Below, piece after piece: positions 32,640 through 40,972 of a stretch of 64,000 bases of DNA. Location: contig CALAJN010000005.1 of assembly GCA_937922675.1 (NCBI GenBank), positions 124,001 to 188,000 on the forward strand, in the 5' to 3' direction. Numbering within the stretch: the stretch's first letter is position 1; every line of letters starts with the position of its first letter. The stretch comes from an uncultured Granulosicoccaceae bacterium. GTDB lineage: Bacteria; Pseudomonadota; Gammaproteobacteria; Granulosicoccales; Granulosicoccaceae. Position numbers and translations under genes: made by a program. The notes below the pieces were generated by a model that worked only from the letters and a program-made list of their open reading frames with translations, ran no database searches and had not been told where the DNA came from.

Positions 32640-33662
32640 CTAACTCGACGCAACCGGTCGGCTCATCATCCGTCCCACCAGCTCTCGCTCGGCGCGCTTG
32701 CAATTACCCGGTGGCAGACCACGATTCATCAGCTCGATATCGGCCACCACGCGCTCGCCGATTTCCTTGAGGGCCGAGTCGAGTGCACCGGCTCTGTGCG
32801 CTGAAAACATCAAGCCTGGCGTTGTGCGAATGGGATCATCCGCTGCGACCGGTTCGACCGGAAATACGTCCGTTCCTGCAATGATGTGCCCTCGCCTGCA
32901 GGCGTCTTTCAAAGCATCGAAATCAACCACGTCAGCTCGGCTCAACAGCAAGAAACGTGTGCCGGCTTTCATGCGTTCAAATGCTTCTTTGCCCAGCATG
33001 CCTTTGTTGGTGTCAGTGACCGCCGAGACTGTGAAGATCAGATCACAGCCTTTCAAGACTTCATCAAGAGACACGCTACTGAGCCCGTCACGTGCGAGCA
33101 TCTCTGGCGATATCCACGGATCATGAATGCGTATGTCACAGTGAAACGGTGCCAACAGCGACAGAATGGCACGGCCCAGATCGCCGAAACCGATAAAACC
33201 GACTGAGCTACGCTGCAACAGACGACTGTCCCCGTTGCCCTCAAGTCCATAGCGTTCTTCTGCATTCAAGAAATCATGATGGGCGCCGTGCAGGTTGCGC
33301 ATCAAGGAAAGAGCCATGCCCAGGGCAAGCTCTGCAACCGGCCTTGCAAACACAGGGCTCACCGTCAGCACGTGTACACCCTTTGCAAAGCAGGTGTCGT
33401 AGTCCATGTTCTGCAGGAAATTGCTCTCGACGTTGAAAATTGCTTTCAGACGTGTCGCGCGCTTGAGCATGTCAGCTGACAATGCCGGTTGACCGATCAC
33501 ATAGCTGGCCGACGGCAGATGCTGCGCATAAAACGCATCAGCATCGCCGCCCTCCCTCACCAACACGTCTACCTGATCGAGCAGACGCTCGTGTACCGAC
33601 GACCTGAAGATCTCCTCAACAGTGCGCGGATGCGGGTCGAGCAAGGCAACAAGCCTGTCCAT
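32640..33662 (-). CDS. D-2-hydroxyacid dehydrogenase family NAD(P)-dependent oxidoreductase
   Basis: 340 residues. The Rossmann motif is VGFIGFGDLGRAIL. ARPVAELALGMALSLMR is the conserved helix before it. The catalytic Arg appears in LLSRADVVDFDAL, the Glu in DVFPVEPVA and the His in MFSAHRAGALD, so the catalytic triad is intact. Reduces or oxidises a 2-hydroxy acid, or a sugar acid given the 340-residue length and modified blocks. Its ATG overlaps the stop of the SnoaL-like gene upstream (TGATG), so the two are translationally coupled and likely act together. Confidence 0.88.
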   Translation of the reverse strand: MDRLVALLDPHPRTVEEIFRSSVHERLLDQVDVLVREGGDADAFYAQHLPSASYVIGQPALSADMLKRATRLKAIFNVESNFLQNMDYDTCFAKGVHVLTVSPVFARPVAELALGMALSLMRNLHGAHHDFLNAEERYGLEGNGDSRLLQRSSVGFIGFGDLGRAILSLLAPFHCDIRIHDPWISPEMLARDGLSSVSLDEVLKGCDLIFTVSAVTDTNKGMLGKEAFERMKAGTRFLLLSRADVVDFDALKDACRRGHIIAGTDVFPVEPVAADDPIRTTPGLMFSAHRAGALDSALKEIGERVVADIELMNRGLPPGNCKRAERELVGRMMSRPVASS

Positions 33663-34720
33663 CAGCCGCTACCAAGCAGTATCTGTTTCCAGATAGCTGT
33701 CTCGTCGATAGCCACACATTCCCGCCGCAGGCCCCAGGGACCAAACTCGGCATGGCTGATACCCATGACATGCACATCAGCCTGAGTGGGCGGCCCGAAA
33801 GCACCAAAGCCTTCGTGCTTGCCGGTCAATGACCAACGCACAGCCGCACGTGGTGGCATCTCGGGATCATCCCGTCCGATCGTGTGATGCACCTCGAAGT
33901 GCGCCGATGGAAAGGCTGAGCGCAGATTCATCCAGAATTCATCTGCCGCGGCATCACCGTGCGCGGATACACCACCGGGTAGTTCAAGATGACAGGCCCT
34001 ATCGTAGAGTGCCGGGATCACCGACATCTCAGCCGCCATGATGCGTTGCAGCAAGTCTGCATAGCGGGCACCGAGAGCATGCTCATTGCCACGGCCGGTA
34101 TATGGGCCTTGCTTGTCGACAGCAGGAGTAAAGGGGCGCGAGGCGTTCTCAGCGCCACCTTGTCGGGTAATTTCATCGGCCGCATAGGTTTTCGGATCGA
34201 TGCCGAGTTGCCGCACGATAGCGCCTTGATCGCGCACAATCCATTCATCATCGATGACATTACCTTTGGCTGCACAATCCGCGATGATACGATATTGCAG
34301 GCGCGTCCCCGTAGCCTTGCCGTAGACGCCGTCGTTGACGTGCGTAGCAGTCGAAAACAAGCGGTGTGAAGACAAGTACCGTCCGCCACCCGCGTCGCTC
34401 CAAATGACATCTTCACCCAGCAACACGCGATCAGGAAATTCGGCGAGAGTCATCATGGTGGCAGCGATGACGTTCTCGTTGCCTTGTACAATCCCTGCCG
34501 GCGCGCGCACCAGAATGTTGCCACTGTAGTAGTCGTGCAGACGGCTGATGCCGCGATCCTCCCAAATCTCTTTGGTGATGCCCAGAATGTAGTCTGGAAA
34601 GTCAGTCCATCGTGAATCAAAGCCGTCGAAGCTCATAAACCATGCTCGTTGAAGACGCGCGCTGCGCGGTACAAAGCGCAGATTGACACGCTTTGCGAGG
34701 GTATTCAAACTCTGAAGCAT
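33662..34720 (-). CDS. Two-domain SnoaL/NTF2-like protein (ester cyclase type)
   Basis: About 352 residues from ATG 34720, which has GAGG 5 bases upstream; ATG 34636 (MSFDGFDSRWTDFPDY) is the alternative start. Two cone-shaped NTF2-like domains are suggested. The first covers ILGITKEIWEDRGISRLHDY to VIDDEWIVRDQGAIVRQLG; the second runs from ALGARYADLLQRIMAAEMSV to VMGISHAEFGPWGLRRE. Relatives are annotated as ester cyclase or nuclear transport factor 2 family proteins; a catalytic role in isomerising or cyclising a small acid is inference. It is coupled to the hydroxyacid dehydrogenase and divergent from a second protein of the same type. Confidence 0.75.
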   Translation of the reverse strand: MLQSLNTLAKRVNLRFVPRSARLQRAWFMSFDGFDSRWTDFPDYILGITKEIWEDRGISRLHDYYSGNILVRAPAGIVQGNENVIAATMMTLAEFPDRVLLGEDVIWSDAGGGRYLSSHRLFSTATHVNDGVYGKATGTRLQYRIIADCAAKGNVIDDEWIVRDQGAIVRQLGIDPKTYAADEITRQGGAENASRPFTPAVDKQGPYTGRGNEHALGARYADLLQRIMAAEMSVIPALYDRACHLELPGGVSAHGDAAADEFWMNLRSAFPSAHFEVHHTIGRDDPEMPPRAAVRWSLTGKHEGFGAFGPPTQADVHVMGISHAEFGPWGLRRECVAIDETAIWKQILLGSG

Positions 34721-34748
34721 CGCCACCTCAGGACGTGTATCCAGCTCA

Positions 34749-35825
34749 GTGCCTCATAAAGACACCTTCGACTCAGAGACACGCCTGCGTCTGCTCACAG
34801 CCCTTCGAGAGCTCAGCGAAGCAGACGATGCCGGGCTTGAGGCTGCAGCCGCGCAGTTGTATTCAGAGAACGTCGCCTGGCGCGGCTCCCACCCGATGAA
34901 CGAAATCAGTGGTTGCTCAGCCGTGCTCGACACGGTCTGGCGACCACTGCGCAAGGCCCTTCCTGATCTTGAGCGACGCGACGAGATCTTTATCTGCGGT
35001 GAGTACAGGGGCCATCAGCTGGTTGCAACCATGGGCCACTACTGCGGCACCTTTGACAAGGCGTGGCTGGGTATTCCGGCAACCGGGCATCCGCTATGGC
35101 TACGTTATGGTGAAGTACACCAGATCGAGGGCGGCAAGGTCGTTCAATCCAGCTGCCTGTGGGACGTGCTTGATGTCATGCACCAGGCGGGCTTTCAGCC
35201 ACTGGCGGCGAGTCTTGGGCATGAGTTCCGATGGGGTGGGCCGTTGACCGCTGATGGCATTCGCCTCCAGCCCTCGCCGCCTGAGCAAGGCGCTGCGAGC
35301 ATCGCTCAAACTCTCGCCATGCACGCGACACTGGCAGCCCACGATGATCGCCGCAATCTGTCCCGGCAAGCGCTGCTGGATATGCCACAGAAAGAACACT
35401 GGCACCCCAGGATGATGTGGTACGGGCCGAGTGGCATTGGTACAACGCGTGCACTGGCAGGCTTTGTTGATCGTCATCAGCTGCCCTTCAGGCACGCCTT
35501 TCCCGGGCGCAAGGCGGGCGATGCTCTATCTGCGATGATCGAATGCGGAGAGGCGCCACAAGGCGGCGGTCACTACATCCGCGTCGGCGATGGTCCCTAC
35601 TCAGTCACAGGCGGGTGGCCCAGTGTATATGCACCGCATGAGGGCGGCAGCATCTTCGGCATTGCCGGCACAGCAAAATTTGTCGGTATGCGCGTGATGG
35701 ACTTCTATCTCCATCATGAGGGCCTGATACGCGAGAACTGGGTACCGATCGATGTGATTGATGTGTTGCTGCAGCTGGGTGTGGACGTCTTTGATCGAAT
35801 GCAGCTGGCTTTCGAGCGGCGTTGA
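34749..35825 (+). CDS. Second two-domain SnoaL/NTF2-like protein
   Basis: 358 residues starting at GTG 34749 with no strong ribosome site. Domain one runs from about residue 12 (RLLTALRELSEADDAGLEAA) to QSSCLWDVLDVMHQAGF. Domain two runs from about residue 225 (PSGIGTTRALAGFVDRHQLP) to ENWVPIDVIDVLLQLG, including HAFPGRK and VTGGWPSVYAPHEGG. It looks like a distant relative of the gene across the 28-base divergent gap. Function is unknown; likely the same small-molecule pathway as the neighbouring hydroxyacid dehydrogenase. Convergent with the M32 carboxypeptidase, 13 bases apart. Confidence 0.75.
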   Translation: MPHKDTFDSETRLRLLTALRELSEADDAGLEAAAAQLYSENVAWRGSHPMNEISGCSAVLDTVWRPLRKALPDLERRDEIFICGEYRGHQLVATMGHYCGTFDKAWLGIPATGHPLWLRYGEVHQIEGGKVVQSSCLWDVLDVMHQAGFQPLAASLGHEFRWGGPLTADGIRLQPSPPEQGAASIAQTLAMHATLAAHDDRRNLSRQALLDMPQKEHWHPRMMWYGPSGIGTTRALAGFVDRHQLPFRHAFPGRKAGDALSAMIECGEAPQGGGHYIRVGDGPYSVTGGWPSVYAPHEGGSIFGIAGTAKFVGMRVMDFYLHHEGLIRENWVPIDVIDVLLQLGVDVFDRMQLAFERR

Positions 35826-35838
35826 GGCTTTCGCGGAC

Positions 35839-37347
35839 TCAAACCGACTCGTCGATATAGCGCCGTTCAAGGTGTTGCAATAGATGCGCAGGATCCGCAG
35901 ATGCACCGGTAGCCTCACGCATCAGCGTGTCCGCATCCACTGTGCTCGCACGAGACCAGATATGGCGGCCCAGCCAATCGCGTAGTTCAGGGATCACATC
36001 GCAATCACCGCGCCCTAGATTGGCTCGCCAGTCAGGCAAGTCCCGGTCGATGCTTGCGGCGAGTTGCGCTGCATTGACAGCACCCAGGGTGTAGGACGGA
36101 AAGTAGCCAAACGCACCATCAGTCCAGTGAATGTCCTGCAGACAGCCATTGGTGAAGTCCCCTCGTGTATCAATGCCAAGCAAGCGCTGCATGGACGCAT
36201 CCCAGGCCTCGGGTACATCACTCGCCTCGATAGCAGCATTCATCAGATCGCGCTCGATCTCATAGCGCAACAACACGTGCAAGGGATAGGTCACCTCATC
36301 CGCCTCGACCCGAATACGACTTGGGCCGACACCAAGCTGGCTACGCCAGAGCTGTTGACTGTCGTAGCCTTCGAGTGGTGGAAAAGAGTCATGGATGGCC
36401 GTTGCAAATCCGACTTGAAAGGCACGCGACAAGAACAGGTGCTTCTCGAAGAACAGGCTCTGGCTCTCGTGCACGCTCATGCTGCGCGAGGCGCCCACCG
36501 GCTCGTTGGCCCAGCGTTCTGGCAGCCCGCCTTCATAGCTTGCATGCCCTATTTCGTGAGCGGTGGCCTGCAGAGAATCAAACAAGTCTTCATCCACGTA
36601 GCGAGTGGTGATCCTGAGATCGCCGCGACTACCGGTGCTGAACGGGTGCAGACTGGTATCGAGTCTTCCCGAGTCAAAATCAAAACCCAGTCGCAACGCC
36701 AGATGCCGGCCAAGGTCGACCTGCTGCTCACGCGCAAAGGGCCCTGCAATCATCGATATTGGATTGCCTTTCTGGTGCTCCATGACACGGGCCAGCAGTG
36801 GCGGCAGACGCTCAGCCAATTCAGCGAAAACGGCATTGACCGTTTCGGGCTTGTCGCCATTGCAGTGCTGCGCCATGAGCGCGTCATAACGTGTGGCGTA
36901 GCTGTCAGGCTCAGCCGCACGGTAAGCATCGGCAACCTCGCGCGCGATGGATACCACAGGTTTGAAGTTTTCAACAAAGCCGGCCCAGTCATTGTCTGGA
37001 CGTTGTTGCCGCCAGCCTTGCTCACAGGCAGAGCCCACTGTGATACGCGCTCGCACAAGATCTGCCGGCAGCGCTGTTGCCTCGCGGTGCTCACGCTGCA
37101 TTTCTTGCACACGCGCACGGTCAAGCGGTGTGCTGACCGAAGACTCAGCCAGTGCAAGCCAGTCCCCGACCTCAGGGGCTGTCAACACCTCGTGCCTGAG
37201 GCTGGCGAGTTCTGCAATGGCCTCACTGCGACCGACGCTGCCCGCAGGCGGCATCATCACCATCTGGTCCCAGCCGAGGTAGGTCATCGCATGATCGAGT
37301 TTTGCGATGCGCGCAAAGCGCTCTGCGAGCTGTTCAAGAACCGTCAT
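35839..37347 (-). CDS. M32 family carboxypeptidase (thermostable carboxypeptidase 1 type)
   Basis: 502 residues, usual length. Zinc metallocarboxypeptidase with the HEXXH motif in ATAHEIGHASYEGGLP. Other M32 signatures are DLRITTRYV, SVHESQSLFFEKHLF (with the third zinc ligand Glu), RVEADEVTYPLHVLLRYEIE and WTDGAFGYFPSYTLGA. N-terminal YLGWDQMVMMPPAG is also conserved. Cytoplasmic, removing C-terminal residues from peptides. ATG 37347 is supported by conservation of MTVLEQLAERFARIAKLDHA. Confidence 0.95.
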   Translation of the reverse strand: MTVLEQLAERFARIAKLDHAMTYLGWDQMVMMPPAGSVGRSEAIAELASLRHEVLTAPEVGDWLALAESSVSTPLDRARVQEMQREHREATALPADLVRARITVGSACEQGWRQQRPDNDWAGFVENFKPVVSIAREVADAYRAAEPDSYATRYDALMAQHCNGDKPETVNAVFAELAERLPPLLARVMEHQKGNPISMIAGPFAREQQVDLGRHLALRLGFDFDSGRLDTSLHPFSTGSRGDLRITTRYVDEDLFDSLQATAHEIGHASYEGGLPERWANEPVGASRSMSVHESQSLFFEKHLFLSRAFQVGFATAIHDSFPPLEGYDSQQLWRSQLGVGPSRIRVEADEVTYPLHVLLRYEIERDLMNAAIEASDVPEAWDASMQRLLGIDTRGDFTNGCLQDIHWTDGAFGYFPSYTLGAVNAAQLAASIDRDLPDWRANLGRGDCDVIPELRDWLGRHIWSRASTVDADTLMREATGASADPAHLLQHLERRYIDESV

Positions 37348-37396
37348 GTTTGGTAACAGGTAGTGCCGTCAGGCTGAGCAAGGGGCGATCGTGGTT

Positions 37397-38446
37397 TCAT
37401 CTCGGAGCCAGTTGTGCGGTGAATCCCGGGCTACGCCAGATGGAAAACCTGGCATCGCTATTCCCGTCATCGATAACAGAGACCAGCTGTACTTCCAACT
37501 GCTGTTGCTGCACCAACGTCTGCGCCTCATCGACCCCGACAATCAGCAAGGCCGTTGCCCAGGCATCAGCGGCCATAGTGGTGTCTGCAATGACGGTAAC
37601 CGAGACCAGGTCATGTGTGACCGGTCTGGCATCGCGTCCGTCGATGATGTGTGACACACGAATGCCATCGATCTCTTGCCAGTCCCGGTAGCTACCGGAT
37701 GTAGCGAGGTTCCCATCCGTCAGCAGTAGACCTTCGGATACACTTTCGTCCGGCAACTCGATGCCCACTGCCCACGGTTGAGCGTTCCCGGCAAGACCGC
37801 GCGTGCGTACCTCGCCACCGATCTCGACAAGGTGGTGCGGGTAGCCCTCTGCCTCGAGTAGCGCACCGATTCGATCGACCGCATAACCCTTGGCGATGGA
37901 GGACAGATCTATCCGCACCTCAGGATGCGGCTTGCGCCACGTATCACCCCGACGTTCTATCGGCCGGCGACGCGCGCGTTGCAGCGCATCGTCGATCAAG
38001 GGATATCGCGACGACAAGGCAGCCTGATCAGCCTCTGCGCCGCCACCCGCTTCCACGCCGACGCCATAGTGGGCAAACACTTCTCCAAGCCATACATCGT
38101 AGGCACCGTCGGTTGCTGCGGACACTTCTTGCGCTGCGGTGAGTACCGCACCGATTTCGCTACTCAAACCGACAAAGCCATCTGAGCGATCTGCATTGAA
38201 AACAGAAAGCTCGGACGTATCGTCCCAGGTCGACATCAGCCGATTGATCGCATCCAGATCAGCCTGAATCAAGGTCTGCATTCGGTTGGCTTCCTCGAGC
38301 TTTTCCTCCACCGGCAGCACCACGGTCCAGACAGTACCCATGGTCGGACCCCGGTAGCGTGTCTCGACACGCTCAGAAGCCGTTCCTGCTGCAGGCAGTA
38401 TTGACAGTGCTGTGAACAACAGCAACGCCGTGGCCGAGGTGGGCAT
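37397..38446 (-). CDS. apbE: FAD:protein FMN transferase ApbE
   Basis: 349 residues. Transfers FMN from FAD onto Thr of partner flavoproteins (as in Nqr/Rnf subunits) on the periplasmic side. A signal peptide is predicted for residues 1-25 (ALLLFTALSILPAAGTAS). Family blocks: RYRGPTMGTVWTV, LMSTWDDTSELSVFNA, DGAYDVWLG, IDLSSIAKGYAVDRI, LVEIGGEVRTRGL, NLATSGSYRDW and HIIDGRDARPV, with the metal-binding Asp/Thr in TMAADAWATALLI. ATG 38446 shares its A with the SET gene stop (TGATG). No Rnf or Nqr genes are in the window. It lacks an obvious lipobox, unlike many ApbE proteins. Confidence 0.93.
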   Translation of the reverse strand: MPTSATALLLFTALSILPAAGTASERVETRYRGPTMGTVWTVVLPVEEKLEEANRMQTLIQADLDAINRLMSTWDDTSELSVFNADRSDGFVGLSSEIGAVLTAAQEVSAATDGAYDVWLGEVFAHYGVGVEAGGGAEADQAALSSRYPLIDDALQRARRRPIERRGDTWRKPHPEVRIDLSSIAKGYAVDRIGALLEAEGYPHHLVEIGGEVRTRGLAGNAQPWAVGIELPDESVSEGLLLTDGNLATSGSYRDWQEIDGIRVSHIIDGRDARPVTHDLVSVTVIADTTMAADAWATALLIVGVDEAQTLVQQQQLEVQLVSVIDDGNSDARFSIWRSPGFTAQLAPR

Positions 38447-38784
38447 CACCACCCGTAGTCGTGCAACAGCTCCTCTCCTGCTGCAATGTCTGACAAGGTG
38501 ACAGCATCGACGTCAGAGAAGGCGACGTTGGCGGGCCGACCGTGGTTGATGAATCTCAGGTCATTGATCAGCTCAAGGCCAAGATCATCCTGAATCCAGA
38601 GCACGTACTCATCGTCGTCATGCGTCGGCATGCCGACGAGTCTACCGAGCACGACATCGGCAGGGATATCTACCGCTGCGAACAAACCGAAACCGTGCAG
38701 CTCGCTCCTGGCGACATACACAAGCGACGAGACATCACTGTCGCGACGTTTTTTTACAGATTTTTTTTTAGTGGAGCGGGCCAT
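38446..38784 (-). CDS. Small SET-domain protein
   Basis: 112 residues from ATG 38784 (MARSTKKKSVKKRRDS), with AAGG 9 bases upstream. The body is a minimal SET domain: VARSELHGFGLFAAVDIPAD, then FINHGRPANVAFSD (the N-H-x-x-x-P-N type pocket) and GEELLHDYGW at the C-terminus (Tyr of the active site). SET domains transfer methyl groups from S-adenosylmethionine to lysines. The target here is unknown. The N-terminus is highly basic, and two long A tracts encode its lysines. It is coupled to apbE and follows pilZ by 66 bases, breaking the usual holB-pilZ operon end. Confidence 0.78.
   Translation of the reverse strand: MARSTKKKSVKKRRDSDVSSLVYVARSELHGFGLFAAVDIPADVVLGRLVGMPTHDDDEYVLWIQDDLGLELINDLRFINHGRPANVAFSDVDAVTLSDIAAGEELLHDYGW
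38749..38769 (-). repeat. Homopolymer tracts A9 and A7 inside the SET gene
   Basis: On the coding (minus) strand an A9 run (38761-38769) and an A7 run (38749-38755) are separated by TCTGT. They lie 15-35 bases after ATG 38784, encoding Lys codons. A gain or loss of one base would shift the frame of the SET gene. This is a possible slippage site; nothing here shows that it varies. Confidence 0.9.
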
Positions 38785-38850
38785 GCGGACGCCTTTGTTG
38801 AAGAAGACCGCATGGTAGCCCAGCACGACAGGCGCTGAGCGCCTGTCCAC

Positions 38851-39198
38851 CTACATCGTCTGGGTGGGACGCTCGCTCTGCAGGGTCGCTGCCAGGTGAT
38901 TCTCAATGTTTGAGCGCGAGGCACCGTTGTCACCAGCATCGAACTGCACACCGATACCCGGGACCTTGTTGCCCTGAGCACCGGCAGGGGTGACCCAGAC
39001 AACCTTGGCATTGATAGCAGCCGGGGTCGTCTCGTCCATCAGTTTGAGCAGCATGAACACCGTGTCGCCCAGCTCGTAGTTTCGTGCGGTCGGCACGAAG
39101 ACACCGCCGTTGTTCACGAACGACATATAGGAGGAATACAGAGCGCCTCGATCAGTGATCGAGAACGATATGACGCCTTTGCGTGTTTCCGTGGTCAT
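38851..39198 (-). CDS. pilZ: Type IV pilus assembly protein PilZ
   Basis: 115 residues of the small PilZ subgroup required for type IV pilus biogenesis. Its order of elements is GVISFSITDRGALYSSYMSF, NGGVFVPTARNYELGDTVFM, and VVWVTPAGAQGNKVPGIGVQF. The c-di-GMP-binding RxxxR motif is absent, as is usual for this subgroup. ATG 39198 directly follows the holB stop (TGAATG), so translation is coupled. No pil structural genes are in this window. Confidence 0.94.
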   Translation of the reverse strand: MTTETRKGVISFSITDRGALYSSYMSFVNNGGVFVPTARNYELGDTVFMLLKLMDETTPAAINAKVVWVTPAGAQGNKVPGIGVQFDAGDNGASRSNIENHLAATLQSERPTQTM

Positions 39199-40245
39199 TC
39201 ACACACCTTCATGAGTCAGCATGAGACGGATATCGGCAAGAAGTCCCTCAAGCACAGTCTGAGTCTTGAAGCTTGGTCCGTCGATTCGATGTAAACGCTC
39301 GATTCGATCTCGAATTGTGAACCATTGCTCGTTTTCGAGGCAGTGGGCCACTGACGCTACACGCTCGTTCTCCGCAGGATCCGGGCCAGACGGCAAGCCT
39401 GAGCGTGTACGAAGTGCTAACGCGGTGTATCTGAGCAGTGTCTCCAGGCATCTGCGGACAGGTAGTTCAGAAAGACTACCCGCTATACGACCCACACTGC
39501 CACGGTGGCCAAACAGGTCATCCCAGGCGGCGGCGAGTAATTCTTCCTCGGCCTTGTTGGCTGGATCTGCCAAGGTAACTGCCCGGTAAGGTGCGCCTGC
39601 GGCGCGCGCCAGCAGGACCTCAGCCGCTGCCGGTTCAACGTCTGCGCTACTGGCTACCCACTGAAGAGCAAGTTGTGGGTCACTGGCGTTGATGAGCAGC
39701 TCCTGACACCGACTGCGTACGGTTGCTGGCAGCTTCGCCGCATGATCTGCCACAAGAAGGATCAGGGCACGTTCGGCTGGCTCTTCCAGGGTCTTGAGCA
39801 AACAATTCGCCGCATTGCGATTCATCGTATCGGCGCTATCTATCAGCGCGATGCGCCAACGCTCTGGTGGCGCCGCTATGTGCAGCCATGACACCAGGTC
39901 GCGCGCATCATCAACCTTGATAACAGCCTTCTCGGGAACCAACTCGCGATAGTCAGGGTGTGCTTGTACCCGATGCTGAGCACACGACGGGCAGCTGCCG
40001 CAGGCGGATCCTGCCGTTGCCTGATTACAATGCAGCCCCTCTGCAAACCAGCGAGCAAAGGCTCGCTTGCCAACACCCGGCAAGCCGCGCAACAACACAG
40101 CATGAGGCAGATGGCCCGAGTCCGTGCGCTCCAGCAGTTGCTCTGCGGGCTTGGTAAGCCAGGGAGGGCAGCGTGACAGCTCACGTTCCAATGCCGTTTC
40201 AGCAGCATCGCCAGCCTGTCGTCGTGACTTACGTCGACCGGCCAT
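39199..40245 (-). CDS. holB: DNA polymerase III delta' subunit
   Basis: 348 residues, clamp-loader subunit. The AAA+ core has the P-loop GLPGVGKRAFARWF, a zinc-binding Cys cluster (CNQATAGSACGSCPSC) and the helix IDSADTMNRNAANCLLKTLEEP, followed by LPATVRSRCQ (arginine finger region SRC). The N-terminal 25 residues are basic/Ala-rich and not conserved. It overlaps tmk by 17 bases. Confidence 0.95.
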   Translation of the reverse strand: MAGRRKSRRQAGDAAETALERELSRCPPWLTKPAEQLLERTDSGHLPHAVLLRGLPGVGKRAFARWFAEGLHCNQATAGSACGSCPSCAQHRVQAHPDYRELVPEKAVIKVDDARDLVSWLHIAAPPERWRIALIDSADTMNRNAANCLLKTLEEPAERALILLVADHAAKLPATVRSRCQELLINASDPQLALQWVASSADVEPAAAEVLLARAAGAPYRAVTLADPANKAEEELLAAAWDDLFGHRGSVGRIAGSLSELPVRRCLETLLRYTALALRTRSGLPSGPDPAENERVASVAHCLENEQWFTIRDRIERLHRIDGPSFKTQTVLEGLLADIRLMLTHEGV

Positions 40246-40972
40246 GGCACTCGCCCAGCTCTACGTTGGACTCGATACTGCCCATCGGCGCTACGCCTAT
40301 CGCAGGTCTGTCGCCGAGCCACTCTTGCAGTCCGTCGTCCAGGCGGTCCTTGACGGCAACTTGCACGGCGATCAGAGGATACGCGGCATTGATCACGGTC
40401 ATCCTCAAGGGCTCCGCTTGCGCTTGCGCAAGATAAGCCGCCCGCGCACGCTCAAAAAAGGCCAGTGATTCCTGCTCTATGCGGTCAGGCTCGCCTCGCG
40501 TATGCATCCGCTCCAGGCCCGCTTCCACGCTCATGTCGAGTAGCAAGGTCAAATCCGGTTGTAGCGTCACGCCGATGTACTGATGCAGGGACAGGACCTG
40601 CTCAGCGCCAAGTTCTCTTCCTCCACCCTGGTACGCAAGGCTTGCATCCAGATAACGGTCAGAGACGACCCAGCGCCCGGCCGCAAGCGCAGGCTCGATA
40701 ACGGTATTGACGTGCTCAAGACGCGCAGCGGCGATGACCATGAGCTCCGTCATCGCGCTCATCTGGTGACCGCTGCCGAGGACGACCTTTCGCAAGGCCT
40801 CGCCAATCTCGGTTCCGCCGGGTTCACGGGTGACCAATGGGTCGATACCGTGGTCCTGCAGGTGGGAAACGATGGTCTCCAGGTTGCTCGTCTTGCCAAC
40901 CCCTTCGAGCCCTTCAAGGGTGATAAAGCGCCCACGCATCAGATTGGCTTCCGCAGCTGTCGCCGTTGTCAT
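40229..40972 (-). CDS. tmk: Thymidylate kinase
   Basis: Phosphorylates dTMP to dTDP. 247 residues. P-loop GLEGVGKTSN at about 20-29, DR-type block TREPGGTEIGEALR, VSDRYLDASLAYQGGGREL and DLTLLLDMSVEAGLER. ATG 40972 overlaps the mltG stop (ATGA); ATG 40939 (MRGRFITLEG) is where most family members begin and also has a fair ribosome site. The C-terminal tail after residue 215 is extra and overlaps holB. Confidence 0.95.
   Translation of the reverse strand: MTTATAAEANLMRGRFITLEGLEGVGKTSNLETIVSHLQDHGIDPLVTREPGGTEIGEALRKVVLGSGHQMSAMTELMVIAAARLEHVNTVIEPALAAGRWVVSDRYLDASLAYQGGGRELGAEQVLSLHQYIGVTLQPDLTLLLDMSVEAGLERMHTRGEPDRIEQESLAFFERARAAYLAQAQAEPLRMTVINAAYPLIAVQVAVKDRLDDGLQEWLGDRPAIGVAPMGSIESNVELGECHGRST

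Noticed and set aside
36064-37356. 430-codon open frame on the plus strand opposite the M32 carboxypeptidase gene
   Set aside because: It is the antisense of a well-conserved gene, with no domain of its own; a shadow frame of high-GC coding sequence.
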